DNA of 64,000 nucleotides, taken from positions 1 through 64,000 of the forward strand of contig JBMHCC010000047.1 of NCBI GenBank assembly GCA_049890115.1, read 5' to 3'. Source of the DNA: UBA685 sp049890115 (GTDB taxonomy: Bacteria > Pseudomonadota > Alphaproteobacteria > Puniceispirillales > Puniceispirillaceae). The notes under the pieces were generated by a model. It was not told the origin of the DNA. It saw only the letters and a list, made by a program, of their open reading frames with translations, and did not search any database. Both the position numbers and the translations under genes were made by a program. Positions 1-8,641 of the stretch are shown here, piece by piece. The first letter of the stretch is position 1. Each line of letters begins with the position of its first letter.

Positions 1-787
1 GCGATTTCACCGCCTTGCACTTCGCGGCTAATGAGGGTCACACAGAAGCGATCACCACCTTACTAGAGGCAGGGGCAAATCCAAACCAGCACACTGATGG
101 CGGTTATACCGCTTTGCATTTGGCGGCTGATAAGGGGCATACAGAAGCGATCACCGCCTTGCTGGATGTAGGCGCAGATATTGAAGCGCGTGAAAAAAGC
201 GATTTCACCGCTTTGCACATCGTAGCTATGGGGGATCATGATGTGAAAGCGACCACCGCCTTGTTAGATGCAGGCGCAAATATCAAAGCGCGTAATGATG
301 GCGGCAGAACCCCTTTACATGAGGCAGCTACTGAGGGTCATACAGAAGCGATCACCGTCTTGCTGGATGTAGGGGCGGATTTTGAAGCGCGTGGTAAAAA
401 CGGTTTCACAGCCTTGCACTTGGCGGCTAATAAAGGTCACACAGAAGCGATCACCACCTTACTAGAGGCAGGGGCAGATCCAAACCAGCACACTAATGTC
501 GGTTATACCGCTTTGCATTTGGCGGCTGATAAGGGGCATACAGAAGCGATCACCGCCTTGCTGGATGTAGGCGCAGATATTGAAGCGCGTGAAAAAAGCG
601 ATTTCACCGCCTTGCACTTCGCGGCTAATGAGGGTCACACAGAAGCGATCACCACCTTACTAGAGGCAGGGGCAAATCCAAACCAGCACACTGATGGCGG
701 TTATACCGCTTTGCACATCGTAGCTATGGGGGATCATGATGTGAAAGCGATCACCGCCTTGTTAGATGCAGGCGCAGATCCAAACCA
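1..787. repeat. Near-identical DNA repeats within the ankyrin gene
   Basis: Bases 1-118 recur exactly at 598-715. Bases around 121-217 recur at about 520-616 with roughly one difference. Repeat units are about 99-102 bp, so gain or loss of units keeps the reading frame. Ankyrin units in old proteins normally keep protein but not DNA similarity, so this array looks recently amplified or homogenised. Confidence 0.85.
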
Positions 788-890
788 ACGCACTAATGGC
801 GGTTTAACTCCACTAGAGTTAATCAAAGAAACAAGCCTCATCTATAAAACAGATATATGGTGGCGGTTATTTGATGCCAGCTCTAATTAG
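1..890 (+). CDS. Ankyrin-repeat protein, 5' end outside the window
   Basis: The frame is open from the first base, so the true start lies to the left; the TTG at 15 is inside a repeat and is not a start. The visible part (about 295 residues) is almost wholly ankyrin repeats of about 33 residues, with the consensus TALHLAA..GH.EAI..LL..GAD repeated eight to nine times, ending in a short non-repeat tail (LELIKETSLIYKTDIWW). Ankyrin arrays bind proteins; the partner cannot be told. No catalytic domain or signal is visible in this part. The repeats are nearly identical at DNA level, which suggests recent duplication or gene conversion. The next gene lies on the other strand. Confidence 0.85.
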   Translation, partial: DFTALHFAANEGHTEAITTLLEAGANPNQHTDGGYTALHLAADKGHTEAITALLDVGADIEAREKSDFTALHIVAMGDHDVKATTALLDAGANIKARNDGGRTPLHEAATEGHTEAITVLLDVGADFEARGKNGFTALHLAANKGHTEAITTLLEAGADPNQHTNVGYTALHLAADKGHTEAITALLDVGADIEAREKSDFTALHFAANEGHTEAITTLLEAGANPNQHTDGGYTALHIVAMGDHDVKAITALLDAGADPNQRTNGGLTPLELIKETSLIYKTDIWWRLFDASSN

Positions 891-943
891 CAAACAACCC
901 AATCTATTGTGGAGAGTTTTCCCCGTCAAAAAGGGTTCCCCAG

Positions 944-979
944 TAAGGCGATAGCAAAGACTGCCTTAACCATTTTTTT
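944..979 (+). terminator. Weak terminator-like hairpin after the ankyrin gene
   Basis: A six-base stem (944-949 with 963-968), a 13-base loop and, after four bases, a run of seven T (973-979). It lies 54 bases beyond the ankyrin stop in the right orientation. The stem is short, so this is only a candidate. Confidence 0.3.
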
Positions 980-1023
980 GGAATTACTGCCTGAAAGATA
1001 ACATGATTATGACAAGCAGCTGG

Positions 1024-1554
1024 CTAGTCAAAATCAACAAGCCTGTCATAGGCCATGCTGCGATTATATTTGGCAAGCCTATCTGAGGGGTTTAGCGCAA
1101 TGGCTTTATCATAATCAGCAATCGCATCGCGATAAAGCTCAAGCTTTGCTTTGGCATTGCCGCGATTATAAAAGGCATTACCATCATGAGGATTGAGCGC
1201 AATAGCAATATTATAATCCATGATGGCTTCTGGCAGTTGGCCAAGGCCAGCTTTGGCAAGAGCGCGATGATGATAGGCTTTGGCATATTTAGGCTGATAA
1301 AAAAGAACCTGATCAAAGGTTAAAAGCGCGCTGTCATAGGCCTTATTATGATAATAAAAAGCCCCTTTTTTCATTAATTGTGTGATGGCGATTGTGACAG
1401 TTTTATTGTTGTTAATTTCGAAAATCGCCTGAAAAGGTTGCTGCTTGATGAAAGAGGGGCGTGCCGCATGAGCTGGCAGAGCTATTAGATAGGAAAGGGT
1501 GATGAGACTAATCAGCAACAGGCGAGCTGATAACATGGCCAAGAATAATATCAT
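1024..1554 (-). CDS. Secreted TPR-repeat protein
   Basis: 176 residues. The N-terminus has a hydrophobic stretch ending in a signal-peptidase-like site (ALPAHA, about residues 25-30), so export to the periplasm is likely. From about residue 60 on there are three TPR units of 34 residues with the pattern YNRGNAK..L..Y..AI.DYD.AI.LNP. TPRs bind proteins. An internal ATG at codon 7 would serve equally well as start; neither has a clear ribosome site. The TPR consensus is close to that of the larger TPR gene at 10.9 kb, so the two may be paralogues. The gene stands alone; function unknown. Confidence 0.75.
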   Translation of the reverse strand: MILFLAMLSARLLLISLITLSYLIALPAHAARPSFIKQQPFQAIFEINNNKTVTIAITQLMKKGAFYYHNKAYDSALLTFDQVLFYQPKYAKAYHHRALAKAGLGQLPEAIMDYNIAIALNPHDGNAFYNRGNAKAKLELYRDAIADYDKAIALNPSDRLAKYNRSMAYDRLVDFD

Positions 1555-1639
1555 TGCCTATTATGTGTCGCATTAATCTTTTGGTGCATCTATTTTAATG
1601 GTGGCTATGACATTAAGGTGATGCTCTCATAAAATTCAT

Positions 1640-1924
1640 TCAAAATTCACGAAAATCATCATAGTTATCAAGATAGATTACAGTGAATGCCTCGGTCTCA
1701 TCGCCACTAATCATGCCATGCTTATCGACAATGCCATGCTTATCGACAATGCCATGCTTATCGACAATGCCATGCTTATCGACAATGCCATGCTTATCGA
1801 CAATGATTGTAAAATTTTCGTCGCGATGGTGATAGATGATCATCCCATCTTCTTCGATTATTTTTATATAGCCAAATAAAGGTAACTTATATAACTCAGA
1901 CACTGGCACGCAAACCCAGGTCAC
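1640..1924 (-). CDS. Small hypothetical protein with tandem hexapeptide repeats
   Basis: 94 residues, not recognised. The GTG start at 1924 is supported by AGAGG seven bases upstream, and an in-frame stop closes the frame just beyond. The core (about residues 43-72) is a run of DKHGIV hexapeptides, four of them followed by a variant DKHGMI, encoded by perfect 18-bp repeats. No signal peptide or membrane helix. The flanking sequence is acidic and aromatic (YHHRDENF before, TEAFTVIYLDNYDDF after). It might be a genuine small gene in which the repeat grew from a single copy; expression is not proven. Confidence 0.5.
   Translation of the reverse strand: MTWVCVPVSELYKLPLFGYIKIIEEDGMIIYHHRDENFTIIVDKHGIVDKHGIVDKHGIVDKHGIVDKHGMISGDETEAFTVIYLDNYDDFREF
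1713..1802. repeat. Perfect 18-bp minisatellite, five copies
   Basis: Five exact copies of an 18-base unit (ATGCCATGCTTATCGACA) run head to tail from 1713 to 1802. The length is a multiple of three, so copy-number change adds or removes hexapeptides in the overlapping small protein without frameshift. No sequence drift between copies points to recent expansion. Confidence 0.95.
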
Positions 1925-2105
1925 GCATTTGCCTCTAGAGGTATGTTGCGCTCAACTATCTGGGAGTCTTTATCAAAGGTAATAGCTTTTGCCTTCAACC
2001 TAGTTTTATCGGTTTTATGTTTTAGATAAAGTGCCAAATAAAGATTGCATCCTAATGGCTGGTTGCAGCCAAGTATTTTTTAAAATTAATTTAAAAGAGT
2101 TTGCC

Positions 2106-3146
2106 ATGAAATCACCCTTGATAAGATTGCCTTATATATCTGATGCACCGCTTCAGGTGATGATAAACCGCAACAAGGTTGCTGAGAGTGTTCATGAGGT
2201 TGATATTGCGCTTTGTGATGCTGATGGCGGTATCATACTTGGCATGGGTGATTATGAGGCAGAGATATTTCCGCGTTCTGCCATGAAACCTTTGCAAGCG
2301 ATTGCCTTGATTGAATGGCTTGCAAGCGCTGATAATCAGCCAGAATTAGCACCTGCTGAAATGGCGCTTATCTGTGCCAGCCATAATGGTGAGCCAGCCC
2401 ATAGTGAGGCAGTGGTAAGGCTGCTTGAAAAATTCGAAATTGCCCCTGATGCGCTGATTTGTGGGGCGCATTGGTCACTTGATCAAGAAAGCTTGATAGA
2501 ACAGGTTCGTGCGTTAGATGCGCCAGATAAAACGCATAATAATTGTAGTGGCAAACATGCTGGCATGTTGGTTTTGGCAAAATTAATGACAGGCTCTGGC
2601 AAAGATTATGCCGAAATCACCCATGCGGCACAGCAAAGAATTCTGGGCGTTTTGGAATTTATGACTGGCGCTGATTTGCTGGCAAATATAACAGCGATTG
2701 ATGGTTGTGGTGCGCCTGTTTATCGTGCGCCTTTGGGGAATTGGGCGCGTGCTTTTGCGCTATTTGCTGGTGGCGGTGAGATGCCAGCTAGCAGGCGGCT
2801 TGCTTGCGAAAAATTGCGACACAGCATTGCAGCTAATCCTTATTTGATTGCTGGCAAAAATCGTGCCTGCTCAGCTATTAATGCAGCCTATGGCGAGGCA
2901 ATCACCGTCAAAGTGGGGGCAGAGGGTGTCTATTCTGCTGCCTTTCATGACCTCAATCTTGGCTTGATGCTAAAGGTAAGAGATGGCTCTCGCAGAGCTG
3001 CAGAAATCGCAGTTGGTGCTGTGATTAAATCGCTTGGCTATGAGATAGATGCGAGTTTGAAACAATATCTCTCGCCAGATTTGCGAAATTGGGCAGGGGT
3101 CAAGGTTGGTGATGTCACCCTTGGTGATTTTCCCATTTCTATCTAA
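2106..3146 (+). CDS. L-asparaginase II family protein
   Basis: 346 residues from the ATG at 2106, chosen because AAGAG precedes it by about seven bases and because the family usually starts just before the segment seen here (NRNKVAESVHEVDIALCDADG). Upstream in-frame starts at 2031 and 2055 would add an unlikely tail. It matches the asparaginase II family (PF06089, the Rhizobium-type enzyme unlike E. coli AnsA/AnsB): the conserved PRSAMKPLQ stretch, the CASHNGEP motif and the HNNCSGKHAGML motif are all present. Predicted reaction is L-asparagine to aspartate plus ammonia, in the cytoplasm. It ends 15 bases before the convergent exporter gene. Confidence 0.88.
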   Translation: MKSPLIRLPYISDAPLQVMINRNKVAESVHEVDIALCDADGGIILGMGDYEAEIFPRSAMKPLQAIALIEWLASADNQPELAPAEMALICASHNGEPAHSEAVVRLLEKFEIAPDALICGAHWSLDQESLIEQVRALDAPDKTHNNCSGKHAGMLVLAKLMTGSGKDYAEITHAAQQRILGVLEFMTGADLLANITAIDGCGAPVYRAPLGNWARAFALFAGGGEMPASRRLACEKLRHSIAANPYLIAGKNRACSAINAAYGEAITVKVGAEGVYSAAFHDLNLGLMLKVRDGSRRAAEIAVGAVIKSLGYEIDASLKQYLSPDLRNWAGVKVGDVTLGDFPISI

Positions 3147-3160
3147 TCGCTAGCAATGCT

Positions 3161-3912
3161 TCATAGCCATGCCATCATCACATCAAAAATCATCTTGGTG
3201 GCTAGCAAAGCTATCATTATGTGAAAGGCGCGATTGAAAAATTGGTTTGATGACCTGGTTAAAAGTATCTTGCCACAATAGCTGCCAATAATGCTGGCAA
3301 GGCATGCTGGGATAATAAGAGGCAGATAATCAGCAAAGGCAAAGCCAACCGCACTGAAGCTTGCTATCTTTAGCAGATTGCCAGCAAAGCCAAAAAAGCC
3401 AAGCGTACAACCATCTGTTCTTTTGTAAGAGGTTCGTGGCGCAGAAATGCCGCTAATAATGGCGCCAGCACACCAACTATCATATTGCCAAACCCTATGA
3501 CGATGCCGATGATGTAATAGGAAAAAATCGGTAATTGTCTATCACGCAACGCAGCTGGCAATTTCGCAAATAGTGATATTAGAATGGCAGATGCTATGAT
3601 CAGCTTTATGCCTTCAGGTGCCAACACATTATATAATTGCAGCCCCAAATAAACGCCTATCGGCATCAGGCTGATAAATCTGAAAATGATAGGCCAATGC
3701 ATATGGCGCCATAAAAGCGTGACACGTGTTGTGTTTGAGACAAGCTGAATGGTGCCATGTATGGGAATGACAGACAGCGCTGGCAAAATATATAGCATGA
3801 CCAGCAACAAAACCGTTCCCCCACCAGCGCCTATCAGTGCTGTGATTGCTGATGTGAAAAAAGCTGTTGATGTCACCATTAGAATTTGCGCCAATGTCAC
3901 TGTTTCAAACAT
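3161..3912 (-). pseudogene. TauE/SafE-family exporter, broken by a frameshift
   Basis: The first 170 or so residues (from ATG at 3912) are a typical TauE/SafE membrane permease: signature ALIGAGGG near residue 30 and several hydrophobic helices. Translation in this frame ends at 3370 after a switch to non-family sequence. From about base 3408 a shifted frame continues without a stop to the TGA at 3161 and reads as the missing last helices (TLGFFGFAGNLLKIAS and onward). The joined product would be about 250 residues, the usual family length. One missing base near 3406-3411, where GTTGTA probably was GTTGGTA, explains it. It is either a recent pseudogene or a sequencing/assembly error. Family members are proposed to export sulfite or organosulfonates. 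Confidence 0.82.
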
Positions 3913-4001
3913 GAAATATATCCTATCTTTTCATCACATTCTGGCGGAATTAGAGGAGGTTGGGCAGGATGAAACAAGGCCTAGATTGCAGGTTATATGA
4001 T

Positions 4002-5174
4002 TTAATTCTTTGGCGGTGTTTTTTGCAACCAATCATCGAGATCATCATTAAAATTGCCAAGGGTTGGGGCATCTGATTGTGGCTGATAGGGTTTATGTCC
4101 AGCAAGTCGAAATGGCAAAGTTGGCACTTTTGTGCCGTCAGATAGCGATTGAATGAAACCACGTTCTATGACTTGCTGCGATGCTAAAGCTTCGGGTAGT
4201 GAGCGCAATTTAGCACATGGTACACCAGCTGGTTGCAATAAAAGCTCCCATTCACTGGCTGTTTTTTGCGCAAGTATTGTTGCTATCTCATCTGCTAGCA
4301 TGGTGGCATTTGCTTTGCGAGCCTCTCGCTTGCAATAGCGTTCATCTTGAAGCCAGTTATCACAGCCAAGTGCTTTGGCTAAATTAACGAAGTGAGATTC
4401 TTCATTCACTCCCAATGAGAGAATGCCATCTTTGCAGGGAAAGCTGCCAGCACCAGGTGATCGGCTATTGGCAAGGTTACCGCGCCTTTGCGGGGCATTA
4501 CCTGTTTTATAGAAATCAGTGATAGAAGAGCTCATCAATGCAAGGCCAGTTTCAAGCATTGAAACATCAATGAAGCTGCCTTTGCCTGTTTGTGATTTCT
4601 GGAATAAGGCGGCTGAAATGGCAAAGCTGGCGGCAAGCCCTGTTGCATAATCTAAGATAGGTGCGCCTGTTCGTATCGGGCCTGTTTCTGTGGTTCCAGT
4701 AGCGTCCATCAGGCCGCATGATGCCTGAATATTAACATCATAGGCTGCTGTATTTTCCTGTGACCCACCGCGCCCATAGCCTGTCATTGAACAATAAATC
4801 AGATGGGGGTGTTGTGCGCAAACAGATGCCTCATCTAATCCAAGGCGTTTCATGGTCTTGGGAATATGATTTTCAACCAATATATCAGCTCTGGCTAATA
4901 GCTGATGAAAGCGCTTTTTGCCGTGTTCTGTTTCAAGGTCAAGCGAGATGGATTTCTTGCCAGCAGCTTGGGTAAGATAGGATGTGCTCATTCCTTGCGC
5001 TGCTGATTGGCTATCTGTGCCGCCGCGATGACGAATCGCATCTCCCTTTTCTGGTGATTCCACTTTGATCACCTCAGCGCCAAGTAGACCAAGATAATAG
5101 GAACAAGCTGGTCCTGCTAGAACATGTGTGAAATCAATTATAATGAGGGATTTAAATGGTTTATGACCTGACAT
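4002..5174 (-). CDS. Class III CoA-transferase (CaiB/BaiF family)
   Basis: 390 residues, the normal family length. The N-terminal Rossmann-like part shows VLAGPACSYYLGLLGAEVIKVE, typical of the family; the expected catalytic Asp is D175 in APILDYATG, and an NSRSPGAGSFPC stretch marks the second half. These enzymes move CoA from an acyl-CoA donor to a carboxylic acid; the substrate here cannot be read. It diverges from the tctCBA genes 230 bases away, so a plausible job is CoA activation of the imported carboxylate. Racemase (alpha-methylacyl-CoA) activity is the alternative within the family. Confidence 0.85.
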   Translation of the reverse strand: MSGHKPFKSLIIIDFTHVLAGPACSYYLGLLGAEVIKVESPEKGDAIRHRGGTDSQSAAQGMSTSYLTQAAGKKSISLDLETEHGKKRFHQLLARADILVENHIPKTMKRLGLDEASVCAQHPHLIYCSMTGYGRGGSQENTAAYDVNIQASCGLMDATGTTETGPIRTGAPILDYATGLAASFAISAALFQKSQTGKGSFIDVSMLETGLALMSSSITDFYKTGNAPQRRGNLANSRSPGAGSFPCKDGILSLGVNEESHFVNLAKALGCDNWLQDERYCKREARKANATMLADEIATILAQKTASEWELLLQPAGVPCAKLRSLPEALASQQVIERGFIQSLSDGTKVPTLPFRLAGHKPYQPQSDAPTLGNFNDDLDDWLQKTPPKN

Positions 5175-5403
5175 AGCAAAGCCTCATCAGCTGATTAGGT
5201 TCGTAACTAGGTCAATATATCCCATTTCTGTGAAATTTATGAATTAATTCACTGGACAGATAGAATTGTCATTGTAATAGTTTGCCATGGGGTTCATCGG
5301 AGATGCGCTGGCTTTTATCATCAAGATAGAAAATCGCCAGTTTTACAATCTATCGCATGTATCATTTTATAAAACGGTTCGTATATGTATCTGGGAGGAT
5401 ATA
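5175..5403. promoter_or_regulatory. Divergent intergenic region, CoA-transferase / tctC
   Basis: This 229-base AT-rich gap separates two outward-facing genes and must carry both promoters. I could not place a convincing -35/-10 pair. The tctC side ends in a strong ribosome site, GGGAGG at 5393-5398, six bases before the ATG. Confidence 0.45.
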
Positions 5404-6378
5404 ATGAATTTCGCTAAGACACTTGTCGCAGGTATTGCGGCATCAACATTGCTAGTTGGCGGCGTAGCCCTAGCTGATTATCCAACAAAGCCTATCAAAA
5501 TCATGGTTGGTTTCTCAGCTGGTGGTGGTACAGACACTACAGCACGTGGTTTCGCATCATATATGCATGAAGCACCATCAATGAATGGCATGCCTGCTTA
5601 TATCGTAAACTTGCCAGGTGCATCTGGTCAGAAGGCAGCATCAGCTGTTCTTGAAGAAGAGCGTGATGGTCACACACTTTATATGATCAATATCGGTACA
5701 TTCATCGCTGGTGAATTGGCTAAAGGTGATGACCGCCCTTACCATATTCCAGATGATTTTGAAAACCTAGGTTGTGCGTCTCAGCTGGTAACATCTCTGC
5801 AGGTGCATTCATCAAACCCTGCTCAGTCAATGCAGGAATTTATCGCAAATGCTAAGGCATCTGGCGATGAAATCACATGGGGCACATCAGGTGCGGCAAC
5901 AATGCACGCCACAATCGGTCATGTGTTCTTTGACAGCAATGGCATCAAGCACAAAAAAGTACCTTTCAAAGGTGGTTCAAAAGCACGTGCTGCTCTTGTG
6001 TCTCAGTCAGTTGACGCTGTATTTGGCGGTGTGAACACAATTCCTGGTTTTGAGGCAGACATCCGCGCTTTGGCTTCAGCTGGTGCAGAACGTGACCCGA
6101 TGGCACCTGATCTGCCAACATTCGCAGAGCAAGGCTCATCAGGTGTTGAGTTTACAGGCCTAATGTGTCTGTTCGGTGCCAAGGGCATTTCTGATGAAGT
6201 GAAAGCTGACGTTGGTGCTGCTATTGAAACAATCGCAGGTATCTCTGGTTACCAGAAATATATGGGTAAGAACGACCTAGCTTCATTCTACACAAATGCT
6301 GCTGATGCAACTGCTGCCCAAGACGTTATGTTTGACGTAATGGGCCCTGTTGTGGCTCAGATTCTTGCTAATCAGTAA
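5404..6378 (+). CDS. tctC: TTT-family periplasmic substrate-binding protein
   Basis: 324 residues from ATG 5404, fixed by GGGAGG just upstream and by an immediate signal peptide (cleavage likely after ALA at residue 24). An in-frame start at 5287 would put 39 residues ahead of the signal and is rejected. The mature start YPTKPIKIMVGFSAGGGTD is the family hallmark (TctC/Bug fold, PF03401). It binds a carboxylate in the periplasm and hands it to the TctB/TctA pair next door; ligands in the family include citrate, tartrate, glutarate, phthalates and others, so the ligand is open. A strong terminator follows, consistent with higher expression than the permease. Confidence 0.92.
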   Translation: MNFAKTLVAGIAASTLLVGGVALADYPTKPIKIMVGFSAGGGTDTTARGFASYMHEAPSMNGMPAYIVNLPGASGQKAASAVLEEERDGHTLYMINIGTFIAGELAKGDDRPYHIPDDFENLGCASQLVTSLQVHSSNPAQSMQEFIANAKASGDEITWGTSGAATMHATIGHVFFDSNGIKHKKVPFKGGSKARAALVSQSVDAVFGGVNTIPGFEADIRALASAGAERDPMAPDLPTFAEQGSSGVEFTGLMCLFGAKGISDEVKADVGAAIETIAGISGYQKYMGKNDLASFYTNAADATAAQDVMFDVMGPVVAQILANQ

Positions 6379-6396
6379 GATCTAATTTGCTACTCT

Positions 6397-6430
6397 GAAG
6401 GCGAGCCTTATTGCAGGCTCGCCTTCTTTT
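6397..6430 (+). terminator. Strong intrinsic hairpin between tctC and tctB
   Basis: A perfect 12-base stem (6397-6408 with 6415-6426), a six-base loop and a T run. It sits 18 bases after the tctC stop and 38 bases before tctB. Partial read-through or 3' end protection would give more binding protein than permease, as is usual for binding-protein transporters. Confidence 0.9.
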
Positions 6431-6468
6431 CATTTTTTAAAAAAGCCTCAGATCGCTAGGGGAATAAA

Positions 6469-6978
6469 GTGGATTATCAAAAATATAAAATCAAAGTGGA
6501 ATATGGCGTTAGCGCTGCTGTTCTGCTGATTGGGGTGTTTTTTATTTTTCAAGCTTTTACGATTGAAACATCTCGTGAAGCTATTGGACCACGAACGATG
6601 CCATTAATGATAGCCTCATCTCTTGCTATTAGCGGGATATGGTTGTTCCTTCGTGCTTTTACAGGCAGAGCAGGCGATCTAAAAGAAGGCTATGGCTTTC
6701 TTGAAAGTGATGTAAAACGCATTTTCATGATCATTGGCTGCGGCGCTTTATTTGTTTTTCTTTTCTGGGGCTTCGGTTATTTCACAGCTCTGATTTTCAC
6801 TTTTATTGCCATGCTTTACACCTTTGGGGTGCGTAATTGGCTGATTATGATTGTTGGCGCATTGGCTCTGGCCTTTGCCTTTCAGGCGCTATTTATGGGG
6901 GTCATGTTATTGAATGATCCAAAAGGCGCCTTAATCGATATGCGCCCTTACACAAACTGGATTACAGGAGCCCAGTAA
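6469..6978 (+). CDS. tctB: TTT-family small permease subunit
   Basis: 169 residues with a GTG start at 6469 preceded by AGGGGA. Four hydrophobic segments (about residues 15-32, 43-60, 83-105 and 115-145) match the TctB family (PF07331), the small membrane subunit of the tripartite tricarboxylate transporters. It lies between tctC and tctA in the usual order and ends one base before the tctA start, so the two are surely translated from one message. Confidence 0.87.
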   Translation: MDYQKYKIKVEYGVSAAVLLIGVFFIFQAFTIETSREAIGPRTMPLMIASSLAISGIWLFLRAFTGRAGDLKEGYGFLESDVKRIFMIIGCGALFVFLFWGFGYFTALIFTFIAMLYTFGVRNWLIMIVGALALAFAFQALFMGVMLLNDPKGALIDMRPYTNWITGAQ

Positions 6979-6979
6979 A

Positions 6980-8617
6980 ATGTTTCAAAACCAATGTGCT
7001 GGTCTAAGAGAAGCTTTTGATTCACTCGGCTTCCTATCTGTTTTTTACGACATTTCTTGCGGCTTTGTGATTTTATTCAATGATCCCTATGCGCTCGCCT
7101 TTGTGGCATTAGCAGCGCTGGTTGGTATTGTATTTGGTGCTTTGCCTGGTCTGACAGCAGCAGCAGCCATTGCGATGATGCTGCCTATTTTGATTGCTTA
7201 TAATGATGAAATTGGTGGTTTGGCTGGTCTGGCATTTTTATATGTGATCGGCAAATCAGGGCGCTATGGTGGCTCGATTGCCGCGATTTTATTTAACACG
7301 CCAGGAACCGCTGCATCTGCTGCCACTATGCAAGATGGCTATCCGATGACCAGACAGGGTAAAGCTGGTAAAGCGCTGAAAACAGCGACAGTGGCATCTG
7401 CTTATGGTGATTATTTTGGTGAAATTATTCTGATTTTTGGTGCTGTTACAGTTGCTGCTTTCACACGGCAATTTGGCCCACCTGAAAATTTCGCAATCTA
7501 TTTAATGGCGTTTGTTGTAATTGGCTCTGTTGTTAGTGACAGTATCATTAAAGGTATCATCTCTACCTTATTTGGTGCGATTGTCGGCCTGATTGGTGAA
7601 GATATCATTACAGGCCAGTTTAAGATGACAATGGGCATTGATGAATTGGAAAGCGGTATGGCACTTGTGCCATTGCTAATCGGTGTGTTTGTGATCTCAG
7701 AGGTTATTATCCAAGCTGAAAAAGCAGCAAAGGTAAAGATGATTGATACTGCGCCGAAAGCGCTTGATGATCCCACCTCACATTATTTCACATGGGCTGA
7801 ATTTAAACGCTGTTTCCCGCTGATGTTCCGTTCATCCATTTATGGTTCATTGATCGGGATGATGCCGGGGCTTGGCTCGTCAGTTGCTTGTTTTGTGGCC
7901 TATGGTGAAGAAAAAAGACGGGCAAAGAATAAAAAAGAATGGGGTACAGGTATTGTGGAGGGTATCGCAGCGCCTGAATCAGCGAATAATGCTGTTTCTG
8001 GCCCATCTATGATCCCATTATTATCACTTGGTATTCCAGGCTCGACAATCGCAGCTGTTCTGATTGGTATGTTCTTGGTCAATGGCCTGCAGCCTGGGCC
8101 AACCATATTCGCATCAGAGCCACCTTTATTTATGGGTGGTCAGCTTATTAGCCCTAGAGAATTTATTTTTGGTGTCTTTGCAGCTGGCTTGATTGGCATT
8201 GCATGCTATGCGCTGATTGGCTATTTCGCGGCCCCGCTGGTTGGCCGATTAATTGCCATGTTGCCAACACAATATCTATATCCGTTCATCTTTATGACAG
8301 CATTGGCAGCAAGCTATTCATCTCGTGCTTCGATATGGGATGTGGGATTTGCTCTATTCTTCGGTATTGTCGGCTATGCTATGCGTCGCACCAATTTCTC
8401 TGCGGCAGCCTTCATCATAGCCTTTGTGCTGACAGCCAGTATGGAAGAAGCATTCCGGCAATCAATGATCATTTCTGATAAAGGGTTCTTTGTCTTCACC
8501 AGCTTTGAATATGGCGGAAAGTTCTCTTATGCGCCTATCTTCTTATTCATTGGTCTTGCTGTTGTTGTGTTCCGCACATGGTCTGCCATTAGTGCTAGAA
8601 GAGCGGAAAATTCATAA
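6980..8617 (+). CDS. tctA: TTT-family large permease subunit
   Basis: 545 residues, somewhat longer than the usual 500 because about 37 residues precede the first helix. AGGAG lies ten bases before the ATG at 6980. The family signature is present in both halves: GALPGLTAAAAIAMMLP near residue 55, and GMMPGLGSSVACFVAYGEEKR with SLGIPGS in the second half. Around ten to twelve membrane helices are expected. It is the channel subunit of the sodium- or proton-driven uptake system with TctC and TctB (PF01970). Confidence 0.93.
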   Translation: MFQNQCAGLREAFDSLGFLSVFYDISCGFVILFNDPYALAFVALAALVGIVFGALPGLTAAAAIAMMLPILIAYNDEIGGLAGLAFLYVIGKSGRYGGSIAAILFNTPGTAASAATMQDGYPMTRQGKAGKALKTATVASAYGDYFGEIILIFGAVTVAAFTRQFGPPENFAIYLMAFVVIGSVVSDSIIKGIISTLFGAIVGLIGEDIITGQFKMTMGIDELESGMALVPLLIGVFVISEVIIQAEKAAKVKMIDTAPKALDDPTSHYFTWAEFKRCFPLMFRSSIYGSLIGMMPGLGSSVACFVAYGEEKRRAKNKKEWGTGIVEGIAAPESANNAVSGPSMIPLLSLGIPGSTIAAVLIGMFLVNGLQPGPTIFASEPPLFMGGQLISPREFIFGVFAAGLIGIACYALIGYFAAPLVGRLIAMLPTQYLYPFIFMTALAASYSSRASIWDVGFALFFGIVGYAMRRTNFSAAAFIIAFVLTASMEEAFRQSMIISDKGFFVFTSFEYGGKFSYAPIFLFIGLAVVVFRTWSAISARRAENS

Positions 8618-8641
8618 GACAAAGAGGATGTAATTTGCCAG

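Noticed and set aside
1713..1802. CRISPR array
   Set aside because: The 18-base units are directly head to tail without spacers, so this is a minisatellite, not a CRISPR.
5287..5403. Upstream start for tctC at 5287
   Set aside because: It would put 39 residues ahead of a typical signal peptide; the ATG at 5404 has a strong ribosome site.
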